64,000 bases of DNA. Source: Acridotheres tristis. Taxonomy: Eukaryota > Chordata > Aves > Passeriformes > Sturnidae. The notes beneath the pieces were generated by a model, which had not been told where the DNA came from, ran no database searches, and was given only the letters and a program-made list of their open reading frames with translations. Shown here in pieces: positions 27,357-39,100 of this stretch; within the stretch, counting starts at the first letter, position 1, and each line of letters begins with the position of its first letter. The position numbers and the translations under genes were made by a program. Location: the NCBI GenBank assembly GCA_037013685.1, contig CM072884.1, positions 104,707,548-104,771,547 of the forward strand. The letters run 5' to 3'.

Positions 27357-28730
27357 AATAAACATCTAACTTCCTACAAGGTAGGTCTAGGATTTTTAAA
27401 GTTTTTGTTTATAAGAATGAATTAATTTTTAGTGTGTAAAAATGCCCTAGTATTTAGAAACAATAATTTATCCAAGAGAACAGATCTGCTATAGAGGTTC
27501 AGGGAGACTCATGTTTGATCACACGGAAGATCTGAATATTTTACACTTGTGAAGATGTCTCCCCCGCTCCTACTGTGCCTATGTTCTATTTGAAAAACAA
27601 ACTTTTTAAGCCATCTGAGTACGTACTGCCATTTTTGGCAGTAGTTAGGAGAGAATAAGAACATTTAATAGACCACCCTATCCAGAAAATTTAATTAGTC
27701 TGTCACTCAAGACTTTTTCCAAGGTCCCTCTAGTGGAGGTAAAACATTAGGGCTATGACCTGCTTTTTGAAGTCAAACTTTTGTACAAGAACAATTAACC
27801 TGCAAGGTCAGCTGAAAGTCAAGGGAAATGCTGAACAATGGGATATATGGATATATGACTTTCCAGAAATATGTATTATTCCTGCACAAACACTCATAAC
27901 AGAAGGAAGATAGAAGTTTTTAAGTGCTACAAGATGAATAATTTTAGATATATATCAGTGTTCTGATAATTTGGAACTTAAAATATATATATGGCTCTGG
28001 CACATTTCAATTCTAATCAATATTGGCTAACGTAGTTTGGTATAATTATAACTAAAGAACAAATAAAAGTATATATTGTTCCAATTTTTTTCCTGAAAAG
28101 TTCTGAGTAAATGATTTCAAATAGTGTATTCACCCAAAAAGACATTCTGAAAGGAGTCTGTATAGATTAAGGCCTAGATTGACATTGAAATAATTGAGTT
28201 TTATTCTCCATATAATATCTCTGATCAAACCACTGGCAAGAAAGTATTAGGATATTTATAATGCTGTTCTTGCTAATACCAATGTTGGCATACAATAAAA
28301 CAGATATGCTGCTGCTAGTCTTTTACTATTAAATCAGTCACATTGGACCAGTTTATGACCAGGTACTAATGCAGGGCGAAGTAAGCAGTTTCACAAAAGT
28401 AAGCATGGGTAGCCTTGTCTGAATTTACTGAATCACAAGTATTCTTCATCACAAATAAAAATACTCGGGAAAAATGGGTAAGATATAAAACTTTCCCTCA
28501 GATAACCATTACATATAAATTATACAAAGTTATCTTTGTCATAAGTGGACTTAAAAATTCTAAAAGTTCACTTACTTCAATTATTTTTCTTAAATACACA
28601 TCAGAGATAGCTTAATTCAAATGACTGCTTCAAATTTTTATTGTGATCTGCCAATGTGTGAGTTTTTAAATTGTGGGTATGCCACAGCTTTGACCTCTGA
28701 CCTGCAGCTCTGCTTTGATTAAACGTAAGC

Positions 28731-28830
28731 TAAACAAAACAAACAAACAAACAAACAAAAAACAACAACAAACAACAAACAAACAAAAAACAACAAGAAA
28801 CAAACAAATAAAAAAACAACAAAAAAAACC
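28731..28830. repeat. A-rich CAAA/CAA low-complexity tract
   Basis: About 100 bases of CAAA, CAAAA and CAA units with almost no G or T. It gives a spurious minus-strand frame rich in Phe, Cys, Leu and Val. It might be the expanded A-rich tail of an old retrocopy, but no recognisable retrocopy body lies directly to its left. Confidence 0.9.
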
Positions 28831-30304
28831 CCTGTAAATTGTAATTAATCCCTTAGTAGCCATAAAATTCCTTGTGAGAATGCTAATTCATAAATGAAAT
28901 AAAAAGTAATCTGCTACAAAATGATGTTTGGAAACTAAGAAAATTATGTATAGGAAAGAAAATCTAAATGCGGAACTTCAGCAGAGTTGCACTGCTAAGT
29001 ATGCAGGTTTTGGTGATTTGTTGTTTTTTTTTGTTTTTCTTTCTTAACTCTAAAGTGCTTCAGAATTCTGATTTTACAAAAATTATATTGTTTACTGTTG
29101 ACCCAGATGGCAAAGTTGAATAAGAACTAATCCAACACTAAAAATAAGCAGGAAACAAAGATGAACCTTACAAGAAAATAATGCTGAAAAAAAATACATT
29201 TAAGGTTCTATAAGGTGTGACACTTTGGTGACAAAGCTCATTTTTTTTTTGTTTGATTTGTAGGTTACTGTAATTCTTCCATGAAATATAAGGTATTGCA
29301 ATAAAGACTCCACAAGACAATAGGATTACAGTTTCAAACTTGATTTGCTTTTCTTCTTTGAAATCTAGTTTACTTCATTGAAACTCTGGCTCAGGCATGT
29401 ATGCTAAGAATATGAGAAATGAAGTAAAAATGCCTAATCTTTCTTTTTGTTCCTTGGTGAATGACATCATGTCACTCTTTACCAGTGGAAAGCTCTTTTT
29501 GTGTGCACCAGACCTGAAGATTCCCAGGAATTACCCGAAGCCTGAACTGAATGCACAGTGTTAACATGAGGAGATAGGTGGGGTTTACTAATTTTTCCAC
29601 TTTTGCAGGAAAAAGGAAATTTCATGTGCTGTGTATCATGCCAGTCAGTCATTTTTCATCCAAAATGTTATTGACAGGAAAAATACAGATTTATAGCGTA
29701 ACTATTCACCATGAAATATCACCCAGAATTTAGAAATGTAAAACATAACTCAGTAACTTAAAATTACTTCAGACATTGAGATTAAAAATAATAATAACCA
29801 CAGTATCTCCCTGCAAAATATGGATTCATAATCAGAGAGGATTATTAATTCCTTATTTTAATACAAATACACCATGGTATCAACTTCACTGTAATTTTCT
29901 TAGTTAGTTGTCAGAACTGTCCTTTCAGCACATCTTCTCTCCCACCACTTATTAAAGAAAATGAGAATCTACAGAAAGAGGAACCTTGTCTGTAAAGGTT
30001 TGGTTTTCCATTTCTGACTCCAGGTAACCTCATGAGTTATATTCCTTCACATTCATGTGTCACCTCAAATGCACAGACGTGTGAGCTGATTATCTAGTGT
30101 CACTGCATATCAAACTCCACTTAAAACACCAAATATCCCAATATCTCTGACCACTCTGATACAGTGCTTAATTACTCTTGTGGAGATATTTTTTTCTTAT
30201 ATCCAGCCATACCAATCTTTCACAATTCATGATCAGGGTCCTCTGTTCTCCTGCCTGTCTCTCTCTTCCTGTTAGGATGGGTGGCTGCTAGGATTTCCCA
30301 TGGC

Positions 30305-30590
30305 TGTCCCTCCTCCAGACTGTGCAAACCTCAATCCTCCAGCCTTTCCTCACACAGTAAGGTCTCCACACTGACCACCTTGGTGACCCCTGAATGCTGT
30401 TGTCTGTCAACATCATTCTTGCACTGTGCATCCCCAGACTGGATACTTTTGTGAATTATGGTCCAGCCAGTGATGAGTAAAGGGGAATAATCAATTCAAA
30501 TTACTTACTGCCTCGGATCGTGTTGGTACAGCCCATGATGCAACTAAGCTTGGTTGGTGCCTGGCCACATTGCTGTCATGTGTTTACCAG
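30305..30590 (-). mobile_element. Old CR1 internal fragment, minus strand
   Basis: Antisense CR1 landmarks can be followed despite heavy divergence: CTCCAGACTGTGCAAACCTC, CTCCAGCCTTTCCTCACA, GACCACCTTGGTGACCCCTG, GACTGGATAC, GGTCCAGCCAGTGATGAGTA, then CAGCCCATGATGC and GCCTGGCCACATTGCTGTCA. These correspond to the C-terminal half of the reverse-transcriptase ORF. No 3' tail remains and the right edge is also truncated. It is the most diverged CR1 copy seen here, so the call is less certain than for the others. Confidence 0.7.
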
Positions 30591-32629
30591 TTAACAGCAA
30601 CAAAAGAAAACAGCAAAACTCAGATTTTTTTTTTTAATGTCTGCTGTTTGCAAATGCAACTGAAGTGAACAAAACTACTTTGAACTTCTGAAAACTCAAG
30701 GCGCCTATATAATTAAGGTTAGAAGACTAATTAAAAACAACAATCCATTTTCACATACTTATTTTAATTTCAAAACATCATGTTCTCGCACTCTTTTTTT
30801 GTTTTCTTCAGAATCTTGCTTTCACATTCCCTCAGAACAGCAACCTAATTTCTCAAGGTGCACGAGAAAGAGGCAAAGTGAATTACTGAATTATTATATA
30901 ACCAGCAATGGTCCCATTAAAGGATTCAGCTGATATGATGTTGGGAAGACAGAATCATAAGTTTTAATATATCATTCCATAATGTGGAAATGAATATATT
31001 TTCCTATTTTCTCCTGGATATGTGGATAGACATCACTCATCACTAAAGGGTATGAAACACAGGCATAGAGAAAGTTCTGATTGCCTTCAATCATAACAAA
31101 TATGAAATTTTTTGTAGAATTCTGAGAATTTGTAGAAAGGTGTCTAAAAACCTGTTCACTACTTCCTGTGGATCATTGCTGATGAGAATCAGTTTGTTAG
31201 TTGGACTTGTTTAGTGGGCTGGGTTTTTCTAACATATATTTTAATAGTATCAACTATAAAAATTTACTGTGCAAAATAAAGGCATTGTTAAAACTTTGGA
31301 TTTTATGCAGTGAGCATGCCATACCTTGGAGCCATGTTTAAAAGGTAAGATACTTCCATTACAAAGATAGAAGAAAGGAAAAAAGGAGAAGGAAGGAAAC
31401 ATCATCACCCTCTGTGATGATTTTTCAGCTGGCTGGTTACACTAATTTCAGCCTGTTCATGGAAAATAACAAACTATAATTTGCTAAGTACCATTGAAAC
31501 ATATAATTAAAAACAAAACCATGTTTGGCAATATACTTTCAAGAGTGAACTGTGTGAACAGATACATAAGGAAGAATGAGGTATTTTATCTGTTTAGAAG
31601 AGTTTTCTTCTCATTCCTAATGTACCCCTCCTTAATATGGACATTATCAGAAGTAACACATTGCATTTATGGTTCTAGATTTCTTTACTACACACAGGAG
31701 ATAAATTAGGATAATGCTTTTATATCAGAAAGGTGCTTTAGTATTCACTGCTTAGCTATTTTTTAAGTGGAAAACACAACTGATAGGAAAACTCCCTCTC
31801 AGAGCTTTTCTACCTGAAAAAAACAAACTGATCAACAAAGCCTTGCAACAGAAAAAAGCTCTGAGGAGATGGGCACAGCTCCACACAAAATTCTGAACAG
31901 AATCTAGGGAGTGTCCACAGCACTTGGGAAGAAAGCTGAAATCATCTTGATGCCAAGGAGACCAGAGGGTGGCCCTTGGTTGTATTGGCTGTATGAGTCA
32001 ATGGGTTGGACAAATGCCCTTCCCTAAAACAATCTAGAGAAAGTATTACCTTTCTGAGACAGCCAGACCAGTATACAGGCAGCTCAACACAGAGCATCAA
32101 AACTGAAAAACCAGCAACAGGAACTTTGAACGACAGACTTGAGATGGCTTCAAGCCATGCATGCCTCCCAAGCAGCTGAGGACATGCAGCACCATGATAG
32201 CAGCACACAGAAGCTGGCAATGAGGATCACATGAGCACTGGGATTCTATACCATTCTATACCAATTGCTATACCTTGCTTGTGTTGTGGTTTTGGTACAT
32301 TGCTGGATCAAAATCCTGTGTAACACCAAATGCCTTCCAGTGAGTAAAGTTGGTATTAAAACCTTAAACCGTCTTCATGTGGAATATGTAAAAGAACCCA
32401 GTCAGAGAGTATTGTAATCCTCACAAACCTGCAAAGGTATAAGTCTGAAGGAAGAATAGATAGTGGCCTTTCAAAGTAAGCAAGCAAGCAAATTGAAAAC
32501 ATTATAAATAATTCTCTCTTAGACAGAATTTTTTTTGAAAGACCACGAGAAATAAATTATCCTTTTCCTGGCACAGTACACCATGTGAAGAGAAGAAAGC
32601 TGTCAAATCGAAGATTTAAGTAAAATAAG
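30591..32629. other. Non-coding DNA with an unnamed GC-richer block at about 31.8-32.4 kb
   Basis: Most of the interval is AT-rich with nothing recognised. From about 31780 to 32370 the sequence is CpG-poor, moderately GC-rich and purine-rich (GGCACAGCTCCACACAAA, TTGGTATTAAAACC near the end). It could be an old LTR or another interspersed repeat that I cannot name. A 92-codon minus-strand frame crosses it, with no recognisable product. Confidence 0.4.
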
Positions 32630-33282
32630 ATGGACTGAGAGCAACCCTGAGGAGAACTTAAGAATGCTGCAGAACAAGAAGCTCAACATGACCCAGCAGT
32701 ATGTGCTCTCAGCAGAAGCCAAACTTGTCCCAGGCTGCATCAAAAGCAGAGTGTCCAGAAGGCTGATGGAGGTGATTCCATCCAGCTACTCTACTCTGTA
32801 TCCCACCTGTAGTACTGTATCCACTCTGGGGTCCCCAGCATTAGAAGGATGAGGATAGGCTGGAAAATTGCAGAGGAGGCCACAAAGATGGTCAGAATGC
32901 TGGAGCACCTCTTATATGGAGACAGGCTGAGAGAGTTGGGGCTGCTCAGCCTGGAGAAGAGAAGCTCTGGTGACACCTTACAGCACCTGCCAGAACCTAA
33001 AGGGAGGCTACAAGAAAGATGGAGTGGAACATTTTACAAGGGCATGTAGTGATAGGACAGGGTGTAATGGCATCAATCTGAAAGACTGCACATTTAGATT
33101 AAATACAAAGAGGAAAACTTTTACTGAAAAGATGGAAAGGCACTGGAAAGGGTAAAGCATCATGGTGCTGCTGGGTTGAGAGTTGAACCTGATGATCTTA
33201 GAGTTCTCTTCCAAACTTAACAATTCTATTATTCTGTGATCTTTGAGGTCCCCTCCAATCCAAACCATTCCATGATTCTAAA
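32630..33282 (+). mobile_element. CR1 non-LTR retrotransposon, 3' fragment, longest copy in the window
   Basis: About 650 bases of 5'-truncated CR1 in sense orientation. Landmarks in order are AAGCTCAACATGACCCAGCA, CAGGCTGCATCAAAAGCAGA, GGAGGTGATTCCATCC, TCTGGGGTCCCCAGCAT, GAGGCCACAAAGATGGTCAG, TGGAGCACCTCTTATATGGA, GACAGGCTGAGAGAGTTGGG, CAGCCTGGAGAAGAGAAG, CAAGGGCATGTAGTGATAGG and a 3' tail. The end is unusual. One tail (CTTCCAAACTTAACAATTCT near 33210) is followed directly by a second CR1-type tail (GGTCCCCTCCAATCCAAACC near 33248, then ATTCCATGATTCTA), as if two 3' ends were joined. Confidence 0.93.
32664..33155 (+). pseudogene. Decayed C-terminus of CR1 ORF2 (reverse transcriptase)
   Basis: Three overlapping reading-frame pieces inside the CR1 copy carry successive parts of the ORF2 C-terminus. 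The first has KLNMTQQYVLSAEAK and GCIKSRVSRR. The second, from about 32849, has ATKMVRMLEHL and DRLRELGLLSLEKR. The third, from about 32970, has LKGGYKKDGVEHFTRACSDR. The pieces lie in different frames, so at least two frameshifts separate them, and stop codons are also present. The catalytic reverse-transcriptase and endonuclease domains are absent because of 5' truncation. The copy cannot make a working enzyme. Confidence 0.85.
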
Positions 33283-34753
33283 CTGCTTGAAAGGCACATT
33301 AAATTTTGCCAGCATCTCCAAATAAGGGATGCAGTGCCTGTATTCAGATGATTGCAATTTCTCAGATTCACAAGTTTAATGAAACATGAGCTACTAGATA
33401 CAGTAAACAATAGAACTTAAAAATATGAACTCCATGTGTTTCACATAACACTAGCTTCTACTCTACTGTGTACGTGAGTGGGAAAAAATTATCAACATTT
33501 TATCCCGAATAGTTGAGTGTTTCTAATTCTATTCAGAGTAGACATGATGAGAAAAAAAAAAGGCTATACTAACTCGAAAGGACAAATTTTGAGAAGATAA
33601 TCAGAACCTAATAGCTTAATATGAATTAGGCAGCCTTCTGACAATTTTAACTTTTAATGTGTCTAAACTATTTTGTTTGAAATTAAAAGATATGAATAAA
33701 ATTGGAAGCAAAAAGAAAAACAAAAGATGCATATCACACTTAAAAAATTACGAAACTTGAAATGCATTTCACAGTACACCCCAATACCACCATTGTTGTC
33801 AGTGCCATAAAAATGTTTGCTGGTATTTTCTAATTTTTCTTGAAAGCCTTTGACATATTGTTGTAATGCCACAGGCTAAAGCTTTGATCTTTGTAAAAAT
33901 TTTAAACAATACCATATTAACTGTCTACTATAAACCAAATCTTTTTACAACATAAAACGTATGTTTAAATCCAGGTTTCAGGATTATTTTTTTTTAAGTT
34001 TGGTAACATCAAATCTTATTACTTCAAATATTACAAAATGATTCATCCTTATTTACAGGACTGCTACTACAATGCACCAGTTACGAGTATTAGGTCAACC
34101 CTCCTTTTGTTACATTCTGATGTGCACTTTCAAATCAATTTTATTCAATATTCCTGCTCCTAGTTCGATTCAGGATTTACTGACATGCACAAAAATGGGA
34201 TTAACAGAAGGTATTTTCCAACACGGGTTATAATTGCCAAAAGGAGAATTGTATAAATTGTTATTTAAATGTCCACCAATCCTCAGATCTTGACAGACAA
34301 GTCCTTGCTTTATTTTGCCTTTTCTGCACAGCTTTCATTTATTCCTTACAGAATAGCATCAGAAAAACATCATGAAGACAAAATAAATGAAAATAACAAG
34401 GAAGGTTATAGAGTTGAAATGGGATAGCTGATTTGGTAAAGCAAAAACATAGAAGATTCTTCCAGAAACAAATCCCAATGTAACAGATATACAGTAGAAT
34501 GATTGGCCACAAACACATGATCTTTATTTATATGAACTGTACAAGCCATCCTGTTTCCTAGGCTACTAAACTTCAATTGGAAATTAAGGTTGGATAACAC
34601 AGCCCTGAAAACTGAGGCTAATTTCTGCTTCACTATTTTACAAGAGAATAAATTTTATGAGCTGGATCTAGAGATGAGGCAAGGTGCCTAATATTTATCA
34701 AATTACCAAATTATAATTGCCAAAAGTTTATTCTCGAGATTGGACATATCAGA

Positions 34754-34785
<32 letters not shown>

Positions 34786-35571
34786 CCAAACCAAACCAAA
34801 ACCAAACCAAACCAAACAAAAAATACCAAACAAACAAAACAAAAATCCCAAACTATCCACAGAAAACACCAAGGACAGTTCTTACACATCAAATGCCTTA
34901 AGTTCAAATATGTATATTATCTTTTTATTACTAATTCTCCTTTCTTACAACTGCTCTGTTAATATAGTCAATATCCTCAGTTATTTCTTTCCTGTGTCCA
35001 CACCTTGGTGTTTTGCTCTTAAAAGTACAAAAAATATATACAAGGTTTTAGCAGTGCAATGGAAATATACTCTTGTGCCCTGAGATCAAAACACTGCTTA
35101 TGTATATTTTTTCCTACCTTCAGCATCTCTAAGGATCTTTTTGTTGATACACAGTCCAGAAGGGAAATTTGACAACTCAAGGAAATAAAACCAGGACTTT
35201 TGTTTACTTTAATCTGCTGCATGAAGGATTATATTATTAAGCATGTGCTTTATTATTACCTATTCTATTGCTGAATATTAGCTCAAGAAAACAACATTTT
35301 TATTTTAAAAATCATGAGACAGGTTTTATTGTTTATTAAAGTAATATTCTATTCTATTCCCCTTTTCAAAGGACAGGTTGAATTACTTTATCTATGCAGA
35401 GAACACGGTGATGAATGTTGCTAATAAAACAACAGAAGAAGAGGAGAACCACCTCACAGTAATGGTACCTTATACGAGTAAATTGTTCCTTTCACACAAA
35501 ATAGTCATGCTCAGTAAGTCTCATATTGCCCTTTCAGATAATAACTTGATTGAGACAGCAGTTACTTAAAC
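33283..35571. other. AT-rich non-coding DNA, no gene seen
   Basis: No supported gene. An A/C-only low-complexity tract at 34753-34845 is listed separately. The remaining text is AT-rich and unremarkable. Confidence 0.55.
34753..34845. repeat. CAAAA / CCAAA low-complexity tract
   Basis: About 90 bases made of CAAAA pentamers grading into CCAAA units and then CAAAC. It has almost no G or T on the plus strand, and it produces a spurious Lys/Asn/Thr/Gln-rich frame. Confidence 0.9.
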
Positions 35572-35960
35572 TGACCTGATGAGACCAGGGCACGTGGTGT
35601 TTGAGGCTGCTCCTGCAGACTTCTGTTTTGGAATCCAGAACCCTGGGAGTTTTGAGCTTTCTGTGCTTTCTGGCACTGACCCCCTGGAGAACACTGCTTT
35701 TGATCCGAGGCCTTGGAGAAGGCTTCCAAATTTGAGTGATGGAGTTAGAATCACTGGTGTGTAGTTAAATAGTAGTGTGTGCTTTCACATGGTGAAGGGT
35801 TTTGAATTTGAGGTTTTTAGAATATAGGAATAGGTATGGGATGATGGGAGTTGTCTCTTTCTGTCTTTTTCTTCCTTCTTCATGCTTTCAGGTAGTAGTT
35901 TTTGGTTGGATAGTAAGTACTGCATTATGGGTCACAGGAGTTTGGTTATTAAGTCAAAAG

Positions 35961-35968
35961 TATAAATA
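35961..35968 (+). promoter_or_regulatory. TATA-box-like motif inside the LTR
   Basis: TATAAATA sits about 140 bases upstream of an AATAAA signal inside the LTR-like element, in the right order for an LTR promoter. A second TATAAATA-like string is at 36088. Activity is not shown by the sequence. Confidence 0.4.
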
Positions 35969-36100
35969 ATATAAGTATTAGTTCTTTATTGGACTGTTTA
36001 GCTTTAAAAGACCTTGCAACTAGCTAGGTTCACCTCCATTTTACTCACTTTTAGCTGGTAGCTAGAAGTGTTGCAGGACTCTGCACTATAAATAAGATTT

Positions 36101-36106
36101 AATAAA
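36101..36106 (+). promoter_or_regulatory. Polyadenylation signal AATAAA of the LTR
   Basis: AATAAA lies near the 3' end of the LTR-like element and precedes the U5-like sequence, as expected for the R region. AATAAA is also common by chance in AT-rich DNA, but the context supports this one. Confidence 0.45.
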
Positions 36107-36172
36107 CAACCAAGTCTGAACATGAGAAATTAGTCTCCTTCGTGTTTTTAATCCTGACTCTGAGTGAAGGCA

Positions 36173-39100
36173 GAAGAAAATGAAGACAAGCCACTAATTA
36201 GGTGGTGCAGCTAACCCATTGACACTTCTGGAAATGCCCACAGCTCTTGGGGAATGCCCTGTCCCAGGAAGGCAAGCACAAGCTATTTCAAGGCACCCTT
36301 CACCCCACTCCCTCCTGCCAGCACTACTACTCCTACAACCATGTGGATCAAAAACCTTCTTCTCCTGGCTAGTTTTCAGGCAGATTTAATATAAGGTTAA
36401 TTTTTATCTGGGAAAATAATCCCAATTTGCTAATGCTACTCATCCTACAGCAGTGAGCAGAGCACTTCCAGCACAAAGAAAGGGGTGGGACTGTCGCTTT
36501 CAGCAGCAGCCCACATTTCTGGCTGTCTAAAGGAACTGCGGAGCTGCAGCACTTCACATCTCTCAAGGTAGATTAAATGCACTTTTGCATTCAGGGGGAA
36601 CAACAAACTGCTGTTCCCCCACTGAGATCAGTGCCTGACTAAATGAGCATTCCTCTTCTCTGCTGCCTGTTGCAAAGCAAATAGGTAATTTTGATGGTTT
36701 AAACTAATCTGTTTGATTTCATGCTGGAAAAGGAGAGGAGTGCTATGGCTGGAGCTGATCTCAGCTGAGATTCTGCACAAATCAGAGGGTTCAGTGCTTG
36801 TCACCTTCCCATGCAAGATGCCTGCCCTGGGCAAGGAGGAATCTCAGCAAGACACAGCCTCCATTTGAGGCCTATGCAAAAAGAAACACATGAATAGGTT
36901 TGTTGTGGGGGGGTCTCTCTTTTCTCTCAACAATGGCATAAGGGAAAAGATTTCTGAAAAGGAGATGGACTGGTGCTATTCCACATATAAATTCTGTGAA
37001 GGTTGAATTCCCACTGCAAAAGGTGGTTTTCCCTCCCACTGCTTGACAAATTTGAGAAATTCATATTATTCATTAAATTAATAGAGTTAAAAATGTAAAT
37101 TTGCATTACTATTTGAGATTTAACTGTTATATGGAAGAGCCTAAGGGGTACAGACTTCAAATGCTAGCATTAAGTTATATTCTGTGGTTGCTGTTTCTTA
37201 TGGAGTGCACTTCTACCGTATGGAATAAGGTGTGAAGTTTTTCCAACAGGAAAATGAAGAACCAGCAGTGTCCTCAATGGGATTCAGGCAAGTATTTTTA
37301 TATTGGAGTTAAGTGCCTGAGAGGGGTCGACATCCACACAGACCCAAAGTGATACACATTTGTACATGCCATAAATTATTAGTAAGACAAGTGGTGTAGA
37401 GTCCCTCCTGGGGGACAGCAAGGAAAAGGTATTCTCTCAGGCTTTTGCTCCTGAAGGCAGAATACCAGCTGCCTTCAGGAAAGACATAGGGGTTTTTGTT
37501 TGTTTCACATTTGGAAAAAGAGTATCAGCACAGTTAAAATCTCCTCTTGAGGGTGAGCTCAGCTGTAAAGTTGCCAGTGTCACTAGAGTCTCAAAAGCTC
37601 TACGTGCTATAAATAAGTGCAGTGTAATCTATCTGCTGGTTGTTTAAATTGCAGTTAAAATCTCAAATAATCTTACAAATGGCTCTACTGAGATGCCAAT
37701 AAACTTCAAGATCCTTATGATCTGTTAAAATAGTTATAGGTGGCACCTTAAATCCCTTTACGCTTCCCTGCAGTCTTCTTCCCAGACTACATCTTTCTTC
37801 AAACCTTAGTTCTACTTTGAAGATAAACAACTACATGTTGTTTTGGGTTTTTTTAAATTTATTTTATTAATTTTATCAGGATACTGTTTTTCCTCAAACT
37901 AGAAAATACCAAATTCTTACCTAAATTACTTCTCTTAATCTCACCAGTCAGAAAGGAATCTTTCTCTGCCCTCTAGGTAATTTTTTACATAACCTTAGGA
38001 AAACTCACTAGCTAGGATAATCCTTTTCTCAAATGTTGTTGTGAAATGTTTCTTTATACTCTGGGGCCTTTATCTCACTTATTTTTCCTCCTATTCTTTT
38101 CTTTCCAGATTTCCATTTGCACATTTATCAATTCTGTTTTATTTCCTGCCTTTCCCTCTTTTCCCACAGATCAGTATCTCCCATGTGTTGCACTCCTGTG
38201 TATGTTATGGACACATAATCTGATCAACCCCAGGATTTTAGATACTTTATCTTTCTCAATGCCTAAAGTACCCTACTGATCTGTTCCAAACTTCTCTAAA
38301 ATACCAACTTAACATTAAACACTATCAAAACCCTTAACTTCATTGGTGTCTATATTTTATAGCTATATGATATAAAATATATGTATATAAACAGCCTTAT
38401 CTTGTATGAGGGTGTATGTAACAGATGGTAGCAGTGTGTGTTTGCTGCTGTAAAACTTACTGTGCATGTACTATGTACTACACTGCTTTAAATGCAAGAC
38501 AAGCTGGGTAGTATGGAAGAAATCCTCCTGCAGGCTACTGGCTACAGAACTGTGCTTTCACTCTGCAGGAACAAAAGCCAGATTCCCCAGAGGACCAGAA
38601 TTGAGACTTCAGGGCACAGAGCAGGGCAAATAGAGACAACCAGCACTGAAGGCAACCAGAAGAGAGCAAACTTCAAGCATTTGAGTGGAGCTGGGTTGTG
38701 CTATCAGCAGTGAGCAGGTTTCTTTTTAGCCCGAAGACAACAGAGGAAAGGAAAGCTTCCTAAGAACCCCGAGGGATATTTTAGAGATCATTCAACTAAG
38801 AAGACACTGAAAATCATGGGACCCATAGGGAAGAATGCAGAAAAGGACCAATACACAATCACACAGTAACCAAAAAGAAGATTTTCTTTTAGATACTTTT
38901 GTTTCATTTGTCTCAGTAGATCTGACTTTTCTATTTCTTAAAAGCCACCTCATTCTAGCTTATTAGTTTGTTCTCTAATACGTTTAGCTTTAAAGACTGG
39001 GAGTTGTTTGATGTCTTCTGTTACACTCACTACAAAGGGAAAGGTGGAGGTTGTTCCACTGCAAGGCTCTGGGCAACTCAAGGATCTATCACAGGGGTGA

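Larger units (their letters stand above)
26389..30304. other. AT-rich non-coding DNA, no gene seen
   Basis: No supported gene. The interval holds a perfect 14-bp inverted repeat at 27325-27356 and an interrupted CAAA/CAA tract at 28731-28830, both listed separately. Reading frames are short and low-complexity. Confidence 0.55.
35572..36172 (+). mobile_element. LTR-like element (probable songbird endogenous retrovirus LTR)
   Basis: The segment resembles a long terminal repeat family I associate with songbird genomes: TGATGAGACCAGGG near the start, CTGGAGAACACTGCTTTTGA near 35684, GAATCACTGGTGTGTAGTTA near 35749, TTAAAAGACCTTGCAAC near 36004, and a U5-like end with TTAGTCTCCTTCGTG and TTTTTAATCCTGACTCTGAG. 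Promoter architecture fits. TATAAATA lies at 35961-35968 and a polyadenylation signal AATAAA at 36101-36106, with the expected order U3, R, U5. No clean target-site duplication is visible and no internal viral sequence flanks it, so it would be a solo LTR. Boundaries are approximate. A 61-codon frame inside U3 is not considered a gene. Confidence 0.6.

Noticed and set aside
28731..28830. Repeated short units as a CRISPR array
   Set aside because: The units are 3-5 bases with no spacers. It is simple-sequence repeat DNA.
28666..28863. Cys/Phe/Val-rich minus-strand frame that looks like a membrane protein
   Set aside because: It is the translation of a CAAA low-complexity tract.
36594..36620. 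Hairpin read as a rho-independent terminator
   Set aside because: The window is vertebrate nuclear DNA, the stem is not followed by a T run, and such terminators do not apply.
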